A stretch of DNA of 64,000 bases, from NCBI GenBank assembly GCA_007753675.1, contig CP036432.1, forward strand, positions 3,570,394 to 3,634,393. Reading direction: 5' to 3'. Position numbers and translations under genes: made by a program. Positions 24,610 to 34,004 of this stretch are shown one piece after another (within the stretch, counting starts at the first letter, position 1; each line of letters starts with the position of its first letter). The stretch comes from Stieleria magnilauensis (GTDB lineage: Bacteria > Planctomycetota > Planctomycetia > Pirellulales > Pirellulaceae). The notes below the pieces were generated by a model, which was given only the letters and a program-made list of their open reading frames with translations, was not told where the DNA came from and made no database searches.

Positions 24610-26061
24610 ATGGTCCAGATCGCTGACAAACAGGCTTCAACGTCGGTCAATCGGGTTGCCTCAGCAGTCGCGAACCGCAACCGTGTCCGCTCCCATTTTG
24701 ATGATCTGCTCACCTCGCCCGAGGAACCGTCTAAAAACCGTCTGGCAAACGAACTGGCATCGGAGCTTTGGAAACGATTGCCAATATCCCGAGCTGCCGA
24801 CCAGTCGGGCGAGCGAGACATCGAACACACGCTCCGAATTGCCACCTCCAGCACTTCTCAGGTGCAATCATGGTATGGGGAGCTACGCGACTTCATTCCT
24901 GCCATTGCCAAGGCCGCGACAGAACTTCGCGGAGAAGTCTTGAGCGAAGCACTCCAAGACGAATTGTGTGCGGACATGGAGCGACAGATGCTGGAGCAGA
25001 TCCGGTATCCACTACCGAGCCGTTCGTTCGTGGATTTCAAATTCGCTGACCTGTCACCCGCCGAGGCATGGACTCAGGCACAGCATCGTCTTGAACAAGA
25101 ATGCCTGAAATTCGCCAATCATGTGTTTGCACTCTTCGATACCCTTCAGCAGAAGAATGTGATCGGTCAGATTCAGGAGACGACATCAACATGTCGTTTT
25201 ACATTCTTTCGTCGAGTCGCGATCGCCGCGCCGCCGAAGAACAGGAACGAAAAACGCACCAGACGTGATCCCGACTTTCAGATTCCGGGCCACACTGTTT
25301 TTCTGGAAGAGACCTTTCAGGTTTCCGACTATGACATCCAGCACAGACACGCTCAGTGTGTCCATCATGTGCGCAACCCGGTTTTGAATCGACCGGAGGC
25401 GACGGTCAATCCGCTCCCAGAAAAGTACAGTCGACTGATCGATGCCTGCCCGAACTGGCTGGCTGGTTCGGTTCGTGTTTTGGAGGGCGAGTTATTTCGT
25501 GAAGAGCGAATCGAGTGGGATCTCCACACCGACACGCGAACAGAGGAAAGAGTGATTGAACGAGTTCGGCGTTGTCCTGCCGTTTTGTTCGGCCCCTACA
25601 TTCTTGCTGGTTGGGGTGAACTGGCGATCAAAGCCGAGGAGAACAAGAAACGAGAGGTGGAAGATGCAACATTCAGACAGGCGATTGCCAAGAAAGCCCG
25701 CGTCAATCAATGCCTCTCCTTCGCCATCGCGGCGGCAGCAGTCGGCGCGATCCTGTTCACAGGGACGGCGACTGCGTTCACGACATCGCTGGCCATCCTC
25801 GTGGGCTTAGCGGCGATGGCACTGGCCGGTTATGCGGCACATCAGACGATGGTTTCGCGGGGGCAACTTTTTGCAGGCCGCGTGCTTCTGCACAGCACGC
25901 TCATTGGTGCCACGATCTTCACTCTCCAAGCCTTGCTCTTCAGCATCATGCACTGGTCGCTATCGGCGTTTGGATTGGCCGTGCTCGCGGCCGTAGCCGC
26001 AGTCGTAGCGTTCAGTGTGAAGAAAGCTGACACAGAGTTGGGCGGGTCCCGTGTCGGTTGA
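24610..26061 (+). CDS. Membrane protein of unknown function, first gene of a four-gene operon
   Basis: The start ATG 24610 (MVQIADKQ) was chosen for its GTGGAGG RBS seven to eight bases upstream; the frame stays open to 24445. The protein has 483 residues: a long soluble N-terminal part (1 to ~370, with WYGELRDFIPAIAKAA and WTQAQHRLEQECLKFANHVF helices) and a C-terminal block of about four transmembrane segments in two pairs (about residues 375-420 and 430-475). I recognise no family. It is divergent from the Argonaute operon across 228 bp and overlaps the next gene by 11 bp. Confidence 0.65.
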   Translation: MVQIADKQASTSVNRVASAVANRNRVRSHFDDLLTSPEEPSKNRLANELASELWKRLPISRAADQSGERDIEHTLRIATSSTSQVQSWYGELRDFIPAIAKAATELRGEVLSEALQDELCADMERQMLEQIRYPLPSRSFVDFKFADLSPAEAWTQAQHRLEQECLKFANHVFALFDTLQQKNVIGQIQETTSTCRFTFFRRVAIAAPPKNRNEKRTRRDPDFQIPGHTVFLEETFQVSDYDIQHRHAQCVHHVRNPVLNRPEATVNPLPEKYSRLIDACPNWLAGSVRVLEGELFREERIEWDLHTDTRTEERVIERVRRCPAVLFGPYILAGWGELAIKAEENKKREVEDATFRQAIAKKARVNQCLSFAIAAAAVGAILFTGTATAFTTSLAILVGLAAMALAGYAAHQTMVSRGQLFAGRVLLHSTLIGATIFTLQALLFSIMHWSLSAFGLAVLAAVAAVVAFSVKKADTELGGSRVG

Positions 26062-27334
26062 TACAACCGCCAATGATGATGGCGGTTCAACCACTCCCAC
26101 GATGGTCGCGGCGCGCAGACGATCGGCGAAGCGAAAGTGGCTGTTTTCTACGATCCTCGTTCCTGTCGCGTTCGCCGTTTTGGCACTCTCGGTGCTGGGA
26201 TTTGGCTTATTTCTGCAAAACCATACGGCGGACAAGCCTGAACCCAAACCCAATCCAGATCCTACAATCGGGAAGAGCATCAGCGAGAAGGAGAAACATC
26301 CCAGCAACTCAGCGAGCATTGCAAAAGTCGAGTTAGCGGTGCAGCGTGCGCAGTTTCAGATTGAGCTTGCGGCCGCTGTGCAGCTTCAACGTGAGGTTCG
26401 ATTCGCGCAGACGGAGTTGGGCAATTTGCGCGAGAGCACCGAGAGTGATTACGTCGGGAAGCGAATCGCCGGGAACAAGGAGCTGCTTCTTCGTTTTCGT
26501 GCATTCAAACAATCCCTTAAGAATGCGCCATCCATATCAGCTACGTCTCTTTCCGCAATAGAAAACGCTGCGCAGAATGCGATAGGCAACCATAAACAAT
26601 TGGATGCTTCATTAAAAGAAGAAACGAAACGCCTTGCTCAGTCGATGCGTTTCTACGAGCAGCATCTCAGCTGCCTCCACAAAATGCGGGAATCCGCTGC
26701 TTCCCTTCCTCAATCGGAGCACACTCTTGACTCTGCGATTCAACTCTATGAATCGTCGCTCGCGATGCATGCGGAAGCAGTCGCGAATGACGCTGCAAGA
26801 GAATTGAAGAACACGTTGGATGGTGAACGTGCGTCGGCGATTGGCCAGCAAAGTAAAGCCGCTCAGTTGGTAGAAGAGCTTGAGACACAACTTGAGCAGA
26901 TCAGAAGCGGAAAACCGTTTACTTCCGAGACGAATGACGCAGTCTTGCCGCCACAGGCTTCACGGGACGATTACGAACGAGACCTGGAGAAGATCCGCAC
27001 ACACCTTATTGCCTTCACAACTCCCGGTTACGTCCAACCGGAATCGGCCGATAAGCTTGTTTTCCGCAGTGTGAAGCAGCCAATGTCTTACTCTGCTTTG
27101 CGGCGAATCGGAGCGTTGGATGTCACGAACGAAGGTCGTGCTACTCTGCTTCGTGTCGGTGGCTCCAAGTCAGCAACACAAAGGAATGACAGGCCACTTG
27201 GTAGCTTTCCACGCATGAATTCAATTGAGCAGCTACGCGATGACAAGAACCTCAAAGCCCGAGTCGATGAGGCTCAGCAACTTCTGAGACGGTATGGTCC
27301 CTTGATGGTCGAAGATGGCCTCCTTTTACCTTGA
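26051..27334 (+). CDS. Membrane-anchored coiled-coil protein, paralogue of the next gene
   Basis: A 427-residue protein starting at GTG 26051, overlapping the previous stop. One transmembrane helix lies near residues 35-60 (FSTILVPVAFAVLALSVLGF); the rest is a long, presumably extracytoplasmic region rich in Glu, Gln, Ala and Lys helices. The C-terminal ~110 residues (from TTPGYVQP through RPLGSFPR to the end) match the C-terminus of the following gene clearly, e.g. PLGSFP, RIGALD/RLGALD, QQLLRR/QQLLRE. The two proteins therefore arose by duplication. The function of the shared domain is unknown. Confidence 0.65.
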   Translation: MSVDTTANDDGGSTTPTMVAARRRSAKRKWLFSTILVPVAFAVLALSVLGFGLFLQNHTADKPEPKPNPDPTIGKSISEKEKHPSNSASIAKVELAVQRAQFQIELAAAVQLQREVRFAQTELGNLRESTESDYVGKRIAGNKELLLRFRAFKQSLKNAPSISATSLSAIENAAQNAIGNHKQLDASLKEETKRLAQSMRFYEQHLSCLHKMRESAASLPQSEHTLDSAIQLYESSLAMHAEAVANDAARELKNTLDGERASAIGQQSKAAQLVEELETQLEQIRSGKPFTSETNDAVLPPQASRDDYERDLEKIRTHLIAFTTPGYVQPESADKLVFRSVKQPMSYSALRRIGALDVTNEGRATLLRVGGSKSATQRNDRPLGSFPRMNSIEQLRDDKNLKARVDEAQQLLRRYGPLMVEDGLLLP

Positions 27335-27341
27335 TTGATCC

Positions 27342-28394
27342 ATGTCGCACGTTTCGCCCCATTCGCGTTCAGAAAGTGAACGTACCCAAAACCAAAACGC
27401 AGCCGCTATTTTTACTGCTGTCACGTTCGCGATTCTATTCGGCGTGTTGTGGCTCGCAAATCCAAGCATGCTCGCATGGTCAATACGCGGGAAGGGTAGA
27501 GGTGGCGGCACTGAGAATACTGACGTAACGGTCACTGACAATCACGATTCTGAATCTGCCAACCGTGTCGATTGGGAAGCTGAAATTAGAGCGGTCGAGC
27601 AACAATTACCTGATGTCGATCCCGGCGAGCGGAGAAAGTACCTTGAACCCGTCTTAAGGCTCTTAGAAAACGAGACACTCTCTGAGCAAGAACAGGTAAT
27701 CGCCAAGCTCCTGCTGAATCAATTAAGGGAAGAGGTCACGCGGCTCAACGAGCAGTCCAACCAATCGTCGGAGCCGTCTGCGATTGATGACCATCTAGAA
27801 TCGATTGCGCAATCGATCCGATTTGATGATGAAAAAGCACGTCGGACGGCCATTGAGAATGCGGAGCAAAGAGTTCGTGCGGAACATGCGAAGAAGGAAC
27901 CTTCTACGAGGGACATCCGCCTGAGTGCGAACGACAATCAGGACAGGGCTGCTGCCCTCCGTCGCCAGATCGCTCAAACGCAACAGGAGCAAAAGGACTT
28001 TCAGGCGAAGGCTGCTCGCTTGGCGGCATTGGAGCGTGATATGGCCGACGTGGAACGATATCTTCAACCGTTTACCGCTCCGGGCTACCTGCAGCCAAGA
28101 AGCGACCGCAATGCGTGGGACACCGAGCGCACGGTCGAAAAGAAACCAGTCTCATTCTCCCGTCTTAAACGTCTCGGAGCACTCGACGACACGATGGAGG
28201 GGCTTGAGCGGCTCTACATTTTCGGCGGCGGCAAAAATCCAGTGCTCAACAATTCGCGGCCACTCGGTTCGTTTCCACAATACTGGGCTCAACACCTAAG
28301 TAAACCGGAGGTGAGACGCGTTGTCAGTCGTGCCCAACAACTCCTTCGTGAACACGGTCAGGCACTTGTCGAGGAGCAACGACTATCGCCTTAG
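27342..28394 (+). CDS. Membrane-anchored coiled-coil protein, tandem paralogue
   Basis: A 350-residue protein starting 7 bp after its paralogue. One transmembrane segment near residues 25-45 (IFTAVTFAILFGVLWLAN) is followed by charged helical sequence. The shared C-terminal domain begins at TAPGYLQP (about residue 243) and contains SFSRLKRLGALDDT and RPLGSFPQ. Same topology and order as the preceding protein but with a shorter stalk. The pair could form a heteromer. Function unknown. Confidence 0.65.
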   Translation: MSHVSPHSRSESERTQNQNAAAIFTAVTFAILFGVLWLANPSMLAWSIRGKGRGGGTENTDVTVTDNHDSESANRVDWEAEIRAVEQQLPDVDPGERRKYLEPVLRLLENETLSEQEQVIAKLLLNQLREEVTRLNEQSNQSSEPSAIDDHLESIAQSIRFDDEKARRTAIENAEQRVRAEHAKKEPSTRDIRLSANDNQDRAAALRRQIAQTQQEQKDFQAKAARLAALERDMADVERYLQPFTAPGYLQPRSDRNAWDTERTVEKKPVSFSRLKRLGALDDTMEGLERLYIFGGGKNPVLNNSRPLGSFPQYWAQHLSKPEVRRVVSRAQQLLREHGQALVEEQRLSP

Positions 28395-28413
28395 CGATTG
28401 TTAATATTGCATC

Positions 28414-31308
28414 ATGACGAATTCTTGGGACTGGGTCGAACAACACAACAAGCGAGAGCGGCAGCGCAAACGCTTCCGAATCTTCGGCATCATCATGATG
28501 CTCTTCTTCCTGCTGTTTGTGATTGGCATTCCCCCGATCTTCAAGTTCGATGATGAACCTCAACCACCCGCCAACGATCCTAATGAGCAACTGGCGGAAT
28601 CCGATGCTGATTCGGAACAGAATCGCCCCCTTTATTCTGAATCAGATCGCAGTACCGCATCGGACATTGCTAATCCGGAACGACAATCGAACGAGAATTC
28701 CGCAATGGAGCCCCCGGAAGACATGGCCCCGCCGCCGGTCGAAGTGACTCCGCCTGCGATTACAAGTTCCATTCCCGCCCCAGAAGAACCGCCACACGAC
28801 GCTGAACAACAGAGAGCCGCAGAGAGGGCGATCGCCCGACTCAAGAGCAAGATTGAACAGATTGACGGTAACGATGGCCGTCTGGAAAGGTATGGTGGAG
28901 AACCTTGGAAGTCGGTGCAGGTTCTTGTCGAAACTGCGAACAGCACCGAAGACCCAGCTATCGCCATTGAGGCGGCAACGAAAGCCACTACGCAGCTTGA
29001 AGCACTTATTCCTGAGCTAGATTACTCAAAGTTTCGCGAGAGCATCCGGGGACAGGATGCTCGCACTGTCTTGGTAGCACGTGTCGAGTTTCGCAATTCA
29101 CATCCGAATCATCCTCGGTTGACCGAACTGGAACAGTCATTGAAAGACCTGCCACGACAAAAGTGGCTGGAACTGGCAGCCGAAGAGTTGACAGCCTCTT
29201 CCCCCGCCGACGCTGGGTTTTCCGAAGGTTGGTTGCCAATCGCTTCAGCGTGGCAGTTAGTTGGCAACGATGCTGAAGCTCGCGAAGCTGTGCGACAGGC
29301 CATCGAGGCTCTGCCTCGCATGACGTTGCCGGAACGTGTCATTGACTCGACAATCGAGATTTGCCAGCACGAATCTTTCGACAAATCATCATCGAGCCAA
29401 CTGATAGAAGACGCGGCGAAAATGTGCGAGCAGATCGCTGCAAAATGGACTCGCGGGACGTACTTTGCCAACCTCTCAGGACTCGCATCCCAACTTGGTC
29501 ATCGAACGCTTGCGACAAAATTGCTTGAGCAGGCACTTTCGCCGGACAATATGACGGTTGAATTTGGCGTCACGGAAAAGCTGGTCTTAACGCAGCAAGC
29601 CCGTGCTGCGTCTTGGACTGCGAAGCCTGAAACCATCTTCGCGATCTGTGCCAAGCTGGAAAAGCTCAATTATCCCAAGCCGGTCTACAATGCGAATGCT
29701 TTCGGTCATGCTGCCATCGCGGCCGCAAGAAACAATGACAGCACGCAGTTCTTTCGAGCGATGCTCTTGACAGAAAATGCGTTGGCTCCGGTTCGCGTCT
29801 ACGACTATCCCAACTATCTCTACGCTGTCCGCCTTGCGGAAGCGAACATGCTGCAACGAAGATGGCGGGCGGCAGTGATCGTCGCGAACAATATCCCCGA
29901 TCCCTATGTTCGTGCATCTTTGCTGTTTCGCATTATGAAAGACGCACCGCAGGAGATTCGTGCTCGCAATCTCCCCGAGCTATTCGAGCGATTTGCGGAT
30001 CAGCGATACGCTTCACCGGCATGTGCCGGACACGCGGAACACCGCATTCGTTCCGGCGAGAGTCTGCTTTCCGTTGCGGCGTGGACTCACTCACTTCCGC
30101 TGGCATCACAGCGGGCTGCCGCGTTTGTCGGGATCGCTCGTTCCACCGGCACGACAACTGTTGCAGATGATCGCCCTGAACATGAACTGCACAATTCCGT
30201 TGATTTTGATGATCCCGCCTCACTGATGAATTCAGCCGAGCGAGTTGCTCATCTAATTCAGGAACCGATTGATGCCGCATTCGTCTGGGTACAAATCGCA
30301 AGAACTTGGAACCTGTTGGGAAAGACACAACGGTATCGACAAGCAATCGCTAACTTGGATGACCGCCTCTTCGATGCGTGGACCGGAGTCTGGGAAAATC
30401 GTCCACCTGTAAAGCGTTCTTACAACGGCGGGTATATCGACGCTGATGACCGCCATCGCGACGACGAGAAGTACACAGTCGGAATGATTGTCGCGTGCCA
30501 CCGGCACCTCGCAGAAATGCAGACGGACTTGGGCGATACACGCGGAGCGATGGACTCATGTCTCAACTTGGCGAATGCCGCTGGACTATTAGACGCAACT
30601 GCCACATACAACAACTCGAACTTTCTTCACCTAAAAGCATTGCTCAACCGCCTTCAGGGAGCCACGAGTGTAGGGCCGGATGCCGTACCGCTCAAGAAGC
30701 ATCGTTCCTATCGCTACACCCGTGCTCTGATGGCAGCATGGGCCAAGGATATTCCCGGTCTTGAAGCAGCAATGCCTGAGCTTGTCGATAACTCACATCG
30801 AAAACTAGGCTCCGCTTCCGAGAAAGCACAGCCAGCACGAGCCTACGCTGAGCTTGCGATTCTTCATGCCGAACGCGGAAACACCGAATCCTATAGAAAC
30901 GCGCGACGTTCGGCCCAAAGCCTGATCTCGCAAGGCCGAGCCGGTTCGGAAATGAAACTCATACTGGCAACCGCAGATGCTCTGGCTGGCGAGTTCGCAC
31001 TCGCAGAATCGAATCTCGTTCGCGGCACCCTCGGTTGGTACGGAGACGCGAATCGCCCACGCCGCCAACTGGCTATTTCTCTTGCAGCGGATGGGCAGTG
31101 GGAAAAAGCATTGGATCATGCCCGTAAGATATCAGAGACTCAACCACTGTATCGAGCTGATGCATGGGTAGCTGTTGCCGAGGGCCGCAGGAAACGCAAT
31201 TCGGAAACGGACACGGAACTTCTCCAATGGATCGACTCATTGGAGTCACAGGTCGACCGGGCGGCAGTCTATTGCGGACTGACCCTCGCCGTGGCAGCCG
31301 GAGAATAG
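28414..31308 (+). CDS. Large membrane-anchored helical-repeat protein (964 residues)
   Basis: A short cytoplasmic tail rich in Lys/Arg is followed by one transmembrane helix (about residues 27-45, IIMMLFFLLFVIGIPPIF), a Pro/Glu-rich linker (50-140) and ~800 residues of helical-hairpin sequence resembling TPR/SEL1-type repeats. Examples are WLPIASAWQLVGNDAEAREAV, AFVWVQIARTWNLLGKTQRY and ARAYAELAILHAERGNTESY. Such scaffolds bind other proteins. It is the last gene of the operon (19-bp gap) and probably assembles the other membrane-anchored products at the envelope. No enzymatic motif was found. Confidence 0.7.
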   Translation: MTNSWDWVEQHNKRERQRKRFRIFGIIMMLFFLLFVIGIPPIFKFDDEPQPPANDPNEQLAESDADSEQNRPLYSESDRSTASDIANPERQSNENSAMEPPEDMAPPPVEVTPPAITSSIPAPEEPPHDAEQQRAAERAIARLKSKIEQIDGNDGRLERYGGEPWKSVQVLVETANSTEDPAIAIEAATKATTQLEALIPELDYSKFRESIRGQDARTVLVARVEFRNSHPNHPRLTELEQSLKDLPRQKWLELAAEELTASSPADAGFSEGWLPIASAWQLVGNDAEAREAVRQAIEALPRMTLPERVIDSTIEICQHESFDKSSSSQLIEDAAKMCEQIAAKWTRGTYFANLSGLASQLGHRTLATKLLEQALSPDNMTVEFGVTEKLVLTQQARAASWTAKPETIFAICAKLEKLNYPKPVYNANAFGHAAIAAARNNDSTQFFRAMLLTENALAPVRVYDYPNYLYAVRLAEANMLQRRWRAAVIVANNIPDPYVRASLLFRIMKDAPQEIRARNLPELFERFADQRYASPACAGHAEHRIRSGESLLSVAAWTHSLPLASQRAAAFVGIARSTGTTTVADDRPEHELHNSVDFDDPASLMNSAERVAHLIQEPIDAAFVWVQIARTWNLLGKTQRYRQAIANLDDRLFDAWTGVWENRPPVKRSYNGGYIDADDRHRDDEKYTVGMIVACHRHLAEMQTDLGDTRGAMDSCLNLANAAGLLDATATYNNSNFLHLKALLNRLQGATSVGPDAVPLKKHRSYRYTRALMAAWAKDIPGLEAAMPELVDNSHRKLGSASEKAQPARAYAELAILHAERGNTESYRNARRSAQSLISQGRAGSEMKLILATADALAGEFALAESNLVRGTLGWYGDANRPRRQLAISLAADGQWEKALDHARKISETQPLYRADAWVAVAEGRRKRNSETDTELLQWIDSLESQVDRAAVYCGLTLAVAAGE

Positions 31309-31599
31309 CAGTCGGCGATGAACCCAGCTTCTGACGCTCTCCAACGAAAGCAGCGTGAGGCCAAAGGCGTGTGGGCTGTGACGCGATAGCTGCTTTCATC
31401 TGCGCCAATCATCGTTGGGGGGCGGGGCCGGGTGAACCCAACGATGATCGGCTCCGACGAAAGCAGCCACGAAACCGGGCATTTCGTTTCCGGAAAAATA
31501 ATTCCGGTTGTGATTGTGACAGAGGGTTGGGGACGCTGGTCGAAGTCGCTTGCTGCGTTGCGACTCGACTAAGCGGGCAGACAGTCCAAAAGCAACGTA

Positions 31600-31961
31600 T
31601 GAAAGGTTTGCTTCTGAGTTCGGAAACGTGGTACCTATGGAAGATGAATGATTCATGGATTGCCATCGTTGACCGACGCGGACTCAGGCTACTGGTACTT
31701 GAAACTAGCCATGCCCTTCCGTTCTTACTACGACGTGCGTCGCGACAGAATGCTGAATGTTTTTGGGCAGTTCTCGAACCTCGGCACGCTGTGTTCATTG
31801 AGCACCTCAGACGCACCGGCAGCCCGAATTCAGCACTCCGGTGGCTGGAGTATCTGGCTACGGATCTCGGGCGTGTCGCGCCTTGTGACTCGTCCGATCC
31901 GCCGTGGATTTCCGAAGACGTGACAATTCCCCACGACCGTGATAGGGAATGGAACTACTGA
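31600..31961 (+). CDS. Possible small hypothetical protein (120 residues)
   Basis: The frame is open from 31371, but protein-like sequence begins at MKGLLLSSETWYLWKMND. It has tryptophan- and leucine-rich strands (WIAIVDRRGLRLLVLE) and a helical C-terminal half ending near DREWNY. No good RBS precedes the ATG, and no family is recognised. A hairpin with a T-run lies 40 bp after the stop, which gives slight support to a real transcript. The rest of the 31309-32198 gap shows no other gene. Confidence 0.35.
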
Positions 31962-32002
31962 CTTCAGTCGTTCCTTGATTTCACAACATTGGTAGTTCGT
32001 GT

Positions 32003-32072
32003 ACCACCTCTCCCTTGACGGCAGCAGACGCCGTTTGCGCCGTCGAGAGAGGTCGGTGGTCTTAAAGGTTTT
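32003..32072 (+). terminator. Long imperfect hairpin followed by a T-run
   Basis: Arms ACCACCTCTCCCTTGACGGC and GCCGTCGAGAGAGGTCGGTGGT pair with small bulges (32003-32060); a TTTTT stretch follows at 32069. It separates the membrane operon/possible small gene from the DUF932 cluster. Confidence 0.5.
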
Positions 32073-32198
32073 TGACAAGTTTACTGCGACTCGTTTCGTA
32101 AACAGCCAGCCGGGCGATCGTTTGTCTTTTCGAGGCATACGGTCGCTCGGCTGTGTTGGTTGAGTGATCTACTTTTTACTTACGAGAGGAGTTGCAGA

Positions 32199-33218
32199 AT
32201 GGCCACATTGAAAAAGGCTCATGACGAACTGTTTCGACGAACCCCCGATGAAGCCTACCAGTCGTTCGACGAAATGTACGAACACTGCTCGAAGCAGAGA
32301 CTGCAATCTGAGGACATTTGGGAACGCCCGCAGGACTTGACGCTCACTCACGACATGACTGTATGTGCCGGTGACGGGGACGAACTGTACTTGAATGACT
32401 GGTCGTTCTCGCAAATGTGCCGTATGGCTGGTGTGAGCAAGGAAACTGTCAATCGGCTTTCGCATCGAACCGCCAGCAAGGTGTTTAAAGAAACTCTGCC
32501 ACGAGCCGACAAGCCGTTGCAGGTTCTGACGACCGGCACCGATATCCGCAGCATTCACGGCGTCGCCTACACGCGTCTATGGAATGCGGACTTGCTGGAT
32601 GTCGTCAAGGAATTCGCTTCTGATTTCACTCCGCCGCAAACTGCGATGGATGACACCAGCACCGGACTCTACTGCGGCGAACAGGATTTATTCGCGTTCA
32701 TGATCGACCCGACTGGCTGGGCTGAGATTGACGGGCAAGCCTTCGCACCCGGTTTCTTCGTCTGGAACAGCGAGGTCGGCAAACGTTCGTTGGGAATCCA
32801 GACGTTCTGGTTTCAGAAGGTTTGCCAGAATCACATTGTCTGGGATGCAACGGAAGTCGTGGACTTCAGCCGCAAACACACGGCTAATGTTCGCGACGGT
32901 CTGGATGAGATTCGATCTATCCTTGAACGACTCGTCGCCCGGCGCGATGAACGACGCGATTCATTTGCAACGGTCATGAAGAAGGCAATGACCGAACGAC
33001 TCGGCGACGACGCGGATGAAGTGACGAAAGTTCTGTCTGCCGAAAAGATTCCTCGCGGTCTGATCAAGGACGCGATGGAGATTGCTCGCACTCAGGGCGG
33101 GTTCACGATCTTTGCGTTGGTCGATGCACTGACGAAGCTGAGTCAAAAGGTCAACTACGCCGGTGACAGAACGGAACTCGATTCCCGCATCGGCCAACTG
33201 CTTGCACTGGCGGCCTGA
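32199..33218 (+). CDS. DUF932-family (phage/plasmid-related) protein
   Basis: The protein has 339 residues from ATG 32199, which follows GAGAGGAG; the in-frame upstream start at 32160 precedes this RBS. The layout agrees with DUF932 proteins: an N-terminal portion with FSQMCRMAGVSKETVNRLS, a central beta-rich core (GVAYTRLWNADLLDVVKEF, LYCGEQDLFAFMID, GFFVWNSEVGKRSLGIQTFWF) and a helical C-terminus. The family is typical of plasmids, phages and integrative elements and is thought to act in DNA maintenance, but its biochemistry is unknown. It starts a three-gene run with the next two genes (2-bp then 64-bp gaps). Confidence 0.75.
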   Translation: MATLKKAHDELFRRTPDEAYQSFDEMYEHCSKQRLQSEDIWERPQDLTLTHDMTVCAGDGDELYLNDWSFSQMCRMAGVSKETVNRLSHRTASKVFKETLPRADKPLQVLTTGTDIRSIHGVAYTRLWNADLLDVVKEFASDFTPPQTAMDDTSTGLYCGEQDLFAFMIDPTGWAEIDGQAFAPGFFVWNSEVGKRSLGIQTFWFQKVCQNHIVWDATEVVDFSRKHTANVRDGLDEIRSILERLVARRDERRDSFATVMKKAMTERLGDDADEVTKVLSAEKIPRGLIKDAMEIARTQGGFTIFALVDALTKLSQKVNYAGDRTELDSRIGQLLALAA

Positions 33219-33220
33219 TC

Positions 33221-33628
33221 ATGGACCCACAAGCAACATGGAACAGCCTGCTCGAAGAATGGGCGGAACGAAACTGGCTTGACGTTTCTGAGTTGGCGGA
33301 AGCTCTCTTGGAGTGGTTGAGCAAGGGCGGCTTCCCACCGGACACGATGGGAAATCGCAATTTGGGAGCGGACTGGAATCGCGAGTTGGCTCAGACGATG
33401 TGCAAGTTCGCACTGAAACGAGCCAACGACGTGCTGGACAGTCCGAATCAGATTCCCAGCCAAGTACCGTTCACGTTGACTTGTGCGACGTGCAACAACG
33501 AAGGTCCTGACACCTACGTTGAAGCAATCGACGAAGGCTGGGCGCGAATCGAGTACTTCCCGGCTGGTGACTCTGAAAACTTTCTTGGTGAGTGCCGCGT
33601 CTGTCGTGAAAGCGACGACGAAGCCTGA
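33221..33628 (+). CDS. Small acidic protein with paired CxxC motifs
   Basis: A 135-residue protein starting 2 bp after the DUF932 stop, so almost certainly cotranslated. The N-terminal half is helical (WNSLLEEWAERNWLDVSELAEALLEWL). The C-terminal half has CATC (about residue 88) and CRVC (about residue 127), which could form one zinc-binding ribbon. No named family is recognised. A structural Zn site in a mobile-element accessory protein is the likeliest reading. Confidence 0.6.
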   Translation: MDPQATWNSLLEEWAERNWLDVSELAEALLEWLSKGGFPPDTMGNRNLGADWNRELAQTMCKFALKRANDVLDSPNQIPSQVPFTLTCATCNNEGPDTYVEAIDEGWARIEYFPAGDSENFLGECRVCRESDDEA

Positions 33629-33692
33629 CCTGTCTGGCGATGTTCGTCGGCAAACTGTGTTTCTGTTTCTTTTCAATTTGGAGAATGCTGTT

Positions 33693-34004
33693 ATGGCAAC
33701 TGCAACCGCTACGAAGAAGAATTCCTCGAATGGCTCCGCTGCCCGACCCGTGCAGGAAATCCGCATGGGCCGCATCCGGGCTGCCATCTGGGAGAACGAA
33801 ACGACGAACGGCACGCGATACAACGTGACCGTCAGTCGCATCTACAAGGATGGTGATACGTGGAAAGATTCCAATTCCTTCGGACGTGATGACCTGTTGA
33901 TCGTCGCCAAAGTGCTCGACCGCTGCCACACATGGATCTATGCCGAGAACGGCAGTGCAGTGGTCAGTAGTGGTGAGGAAGGTGGCGACGACGCTCCGTT
34001 CTGA
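33693..34004 (+). CDS. Small basic/beta protein with SSB-like acidic C-terminal tail
   Basis: The protein has 103 residues from ATG 33693, behind GGAG; the frame is open further upstream but without protein character. The N-terminus is low-complexity (ATATATKKNSSNGS). The core looks like a small beta fold (IRAAIWENETTNGTRYNVTVSRIY, KDGDTWKDSNSFGRDDLLIVAKVL, shortened here to its features). It ends EEGGDDAPF, strongly reminiscent of the DDDIPF tail with which bacterial SSB recruits partners. A nucleic-acid-binding or replication-accessory role is inferred. Confidence 0.65.
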   Translation: MATATATKKNSSNGSAARPVQEIRMGRIRAAIWENETTNGTRYNVTVSRIYKDGDTWKDSNSFGRDDLLIVAKVLDRCHTWIYAENGSAVVSSGEEGGDDAPF

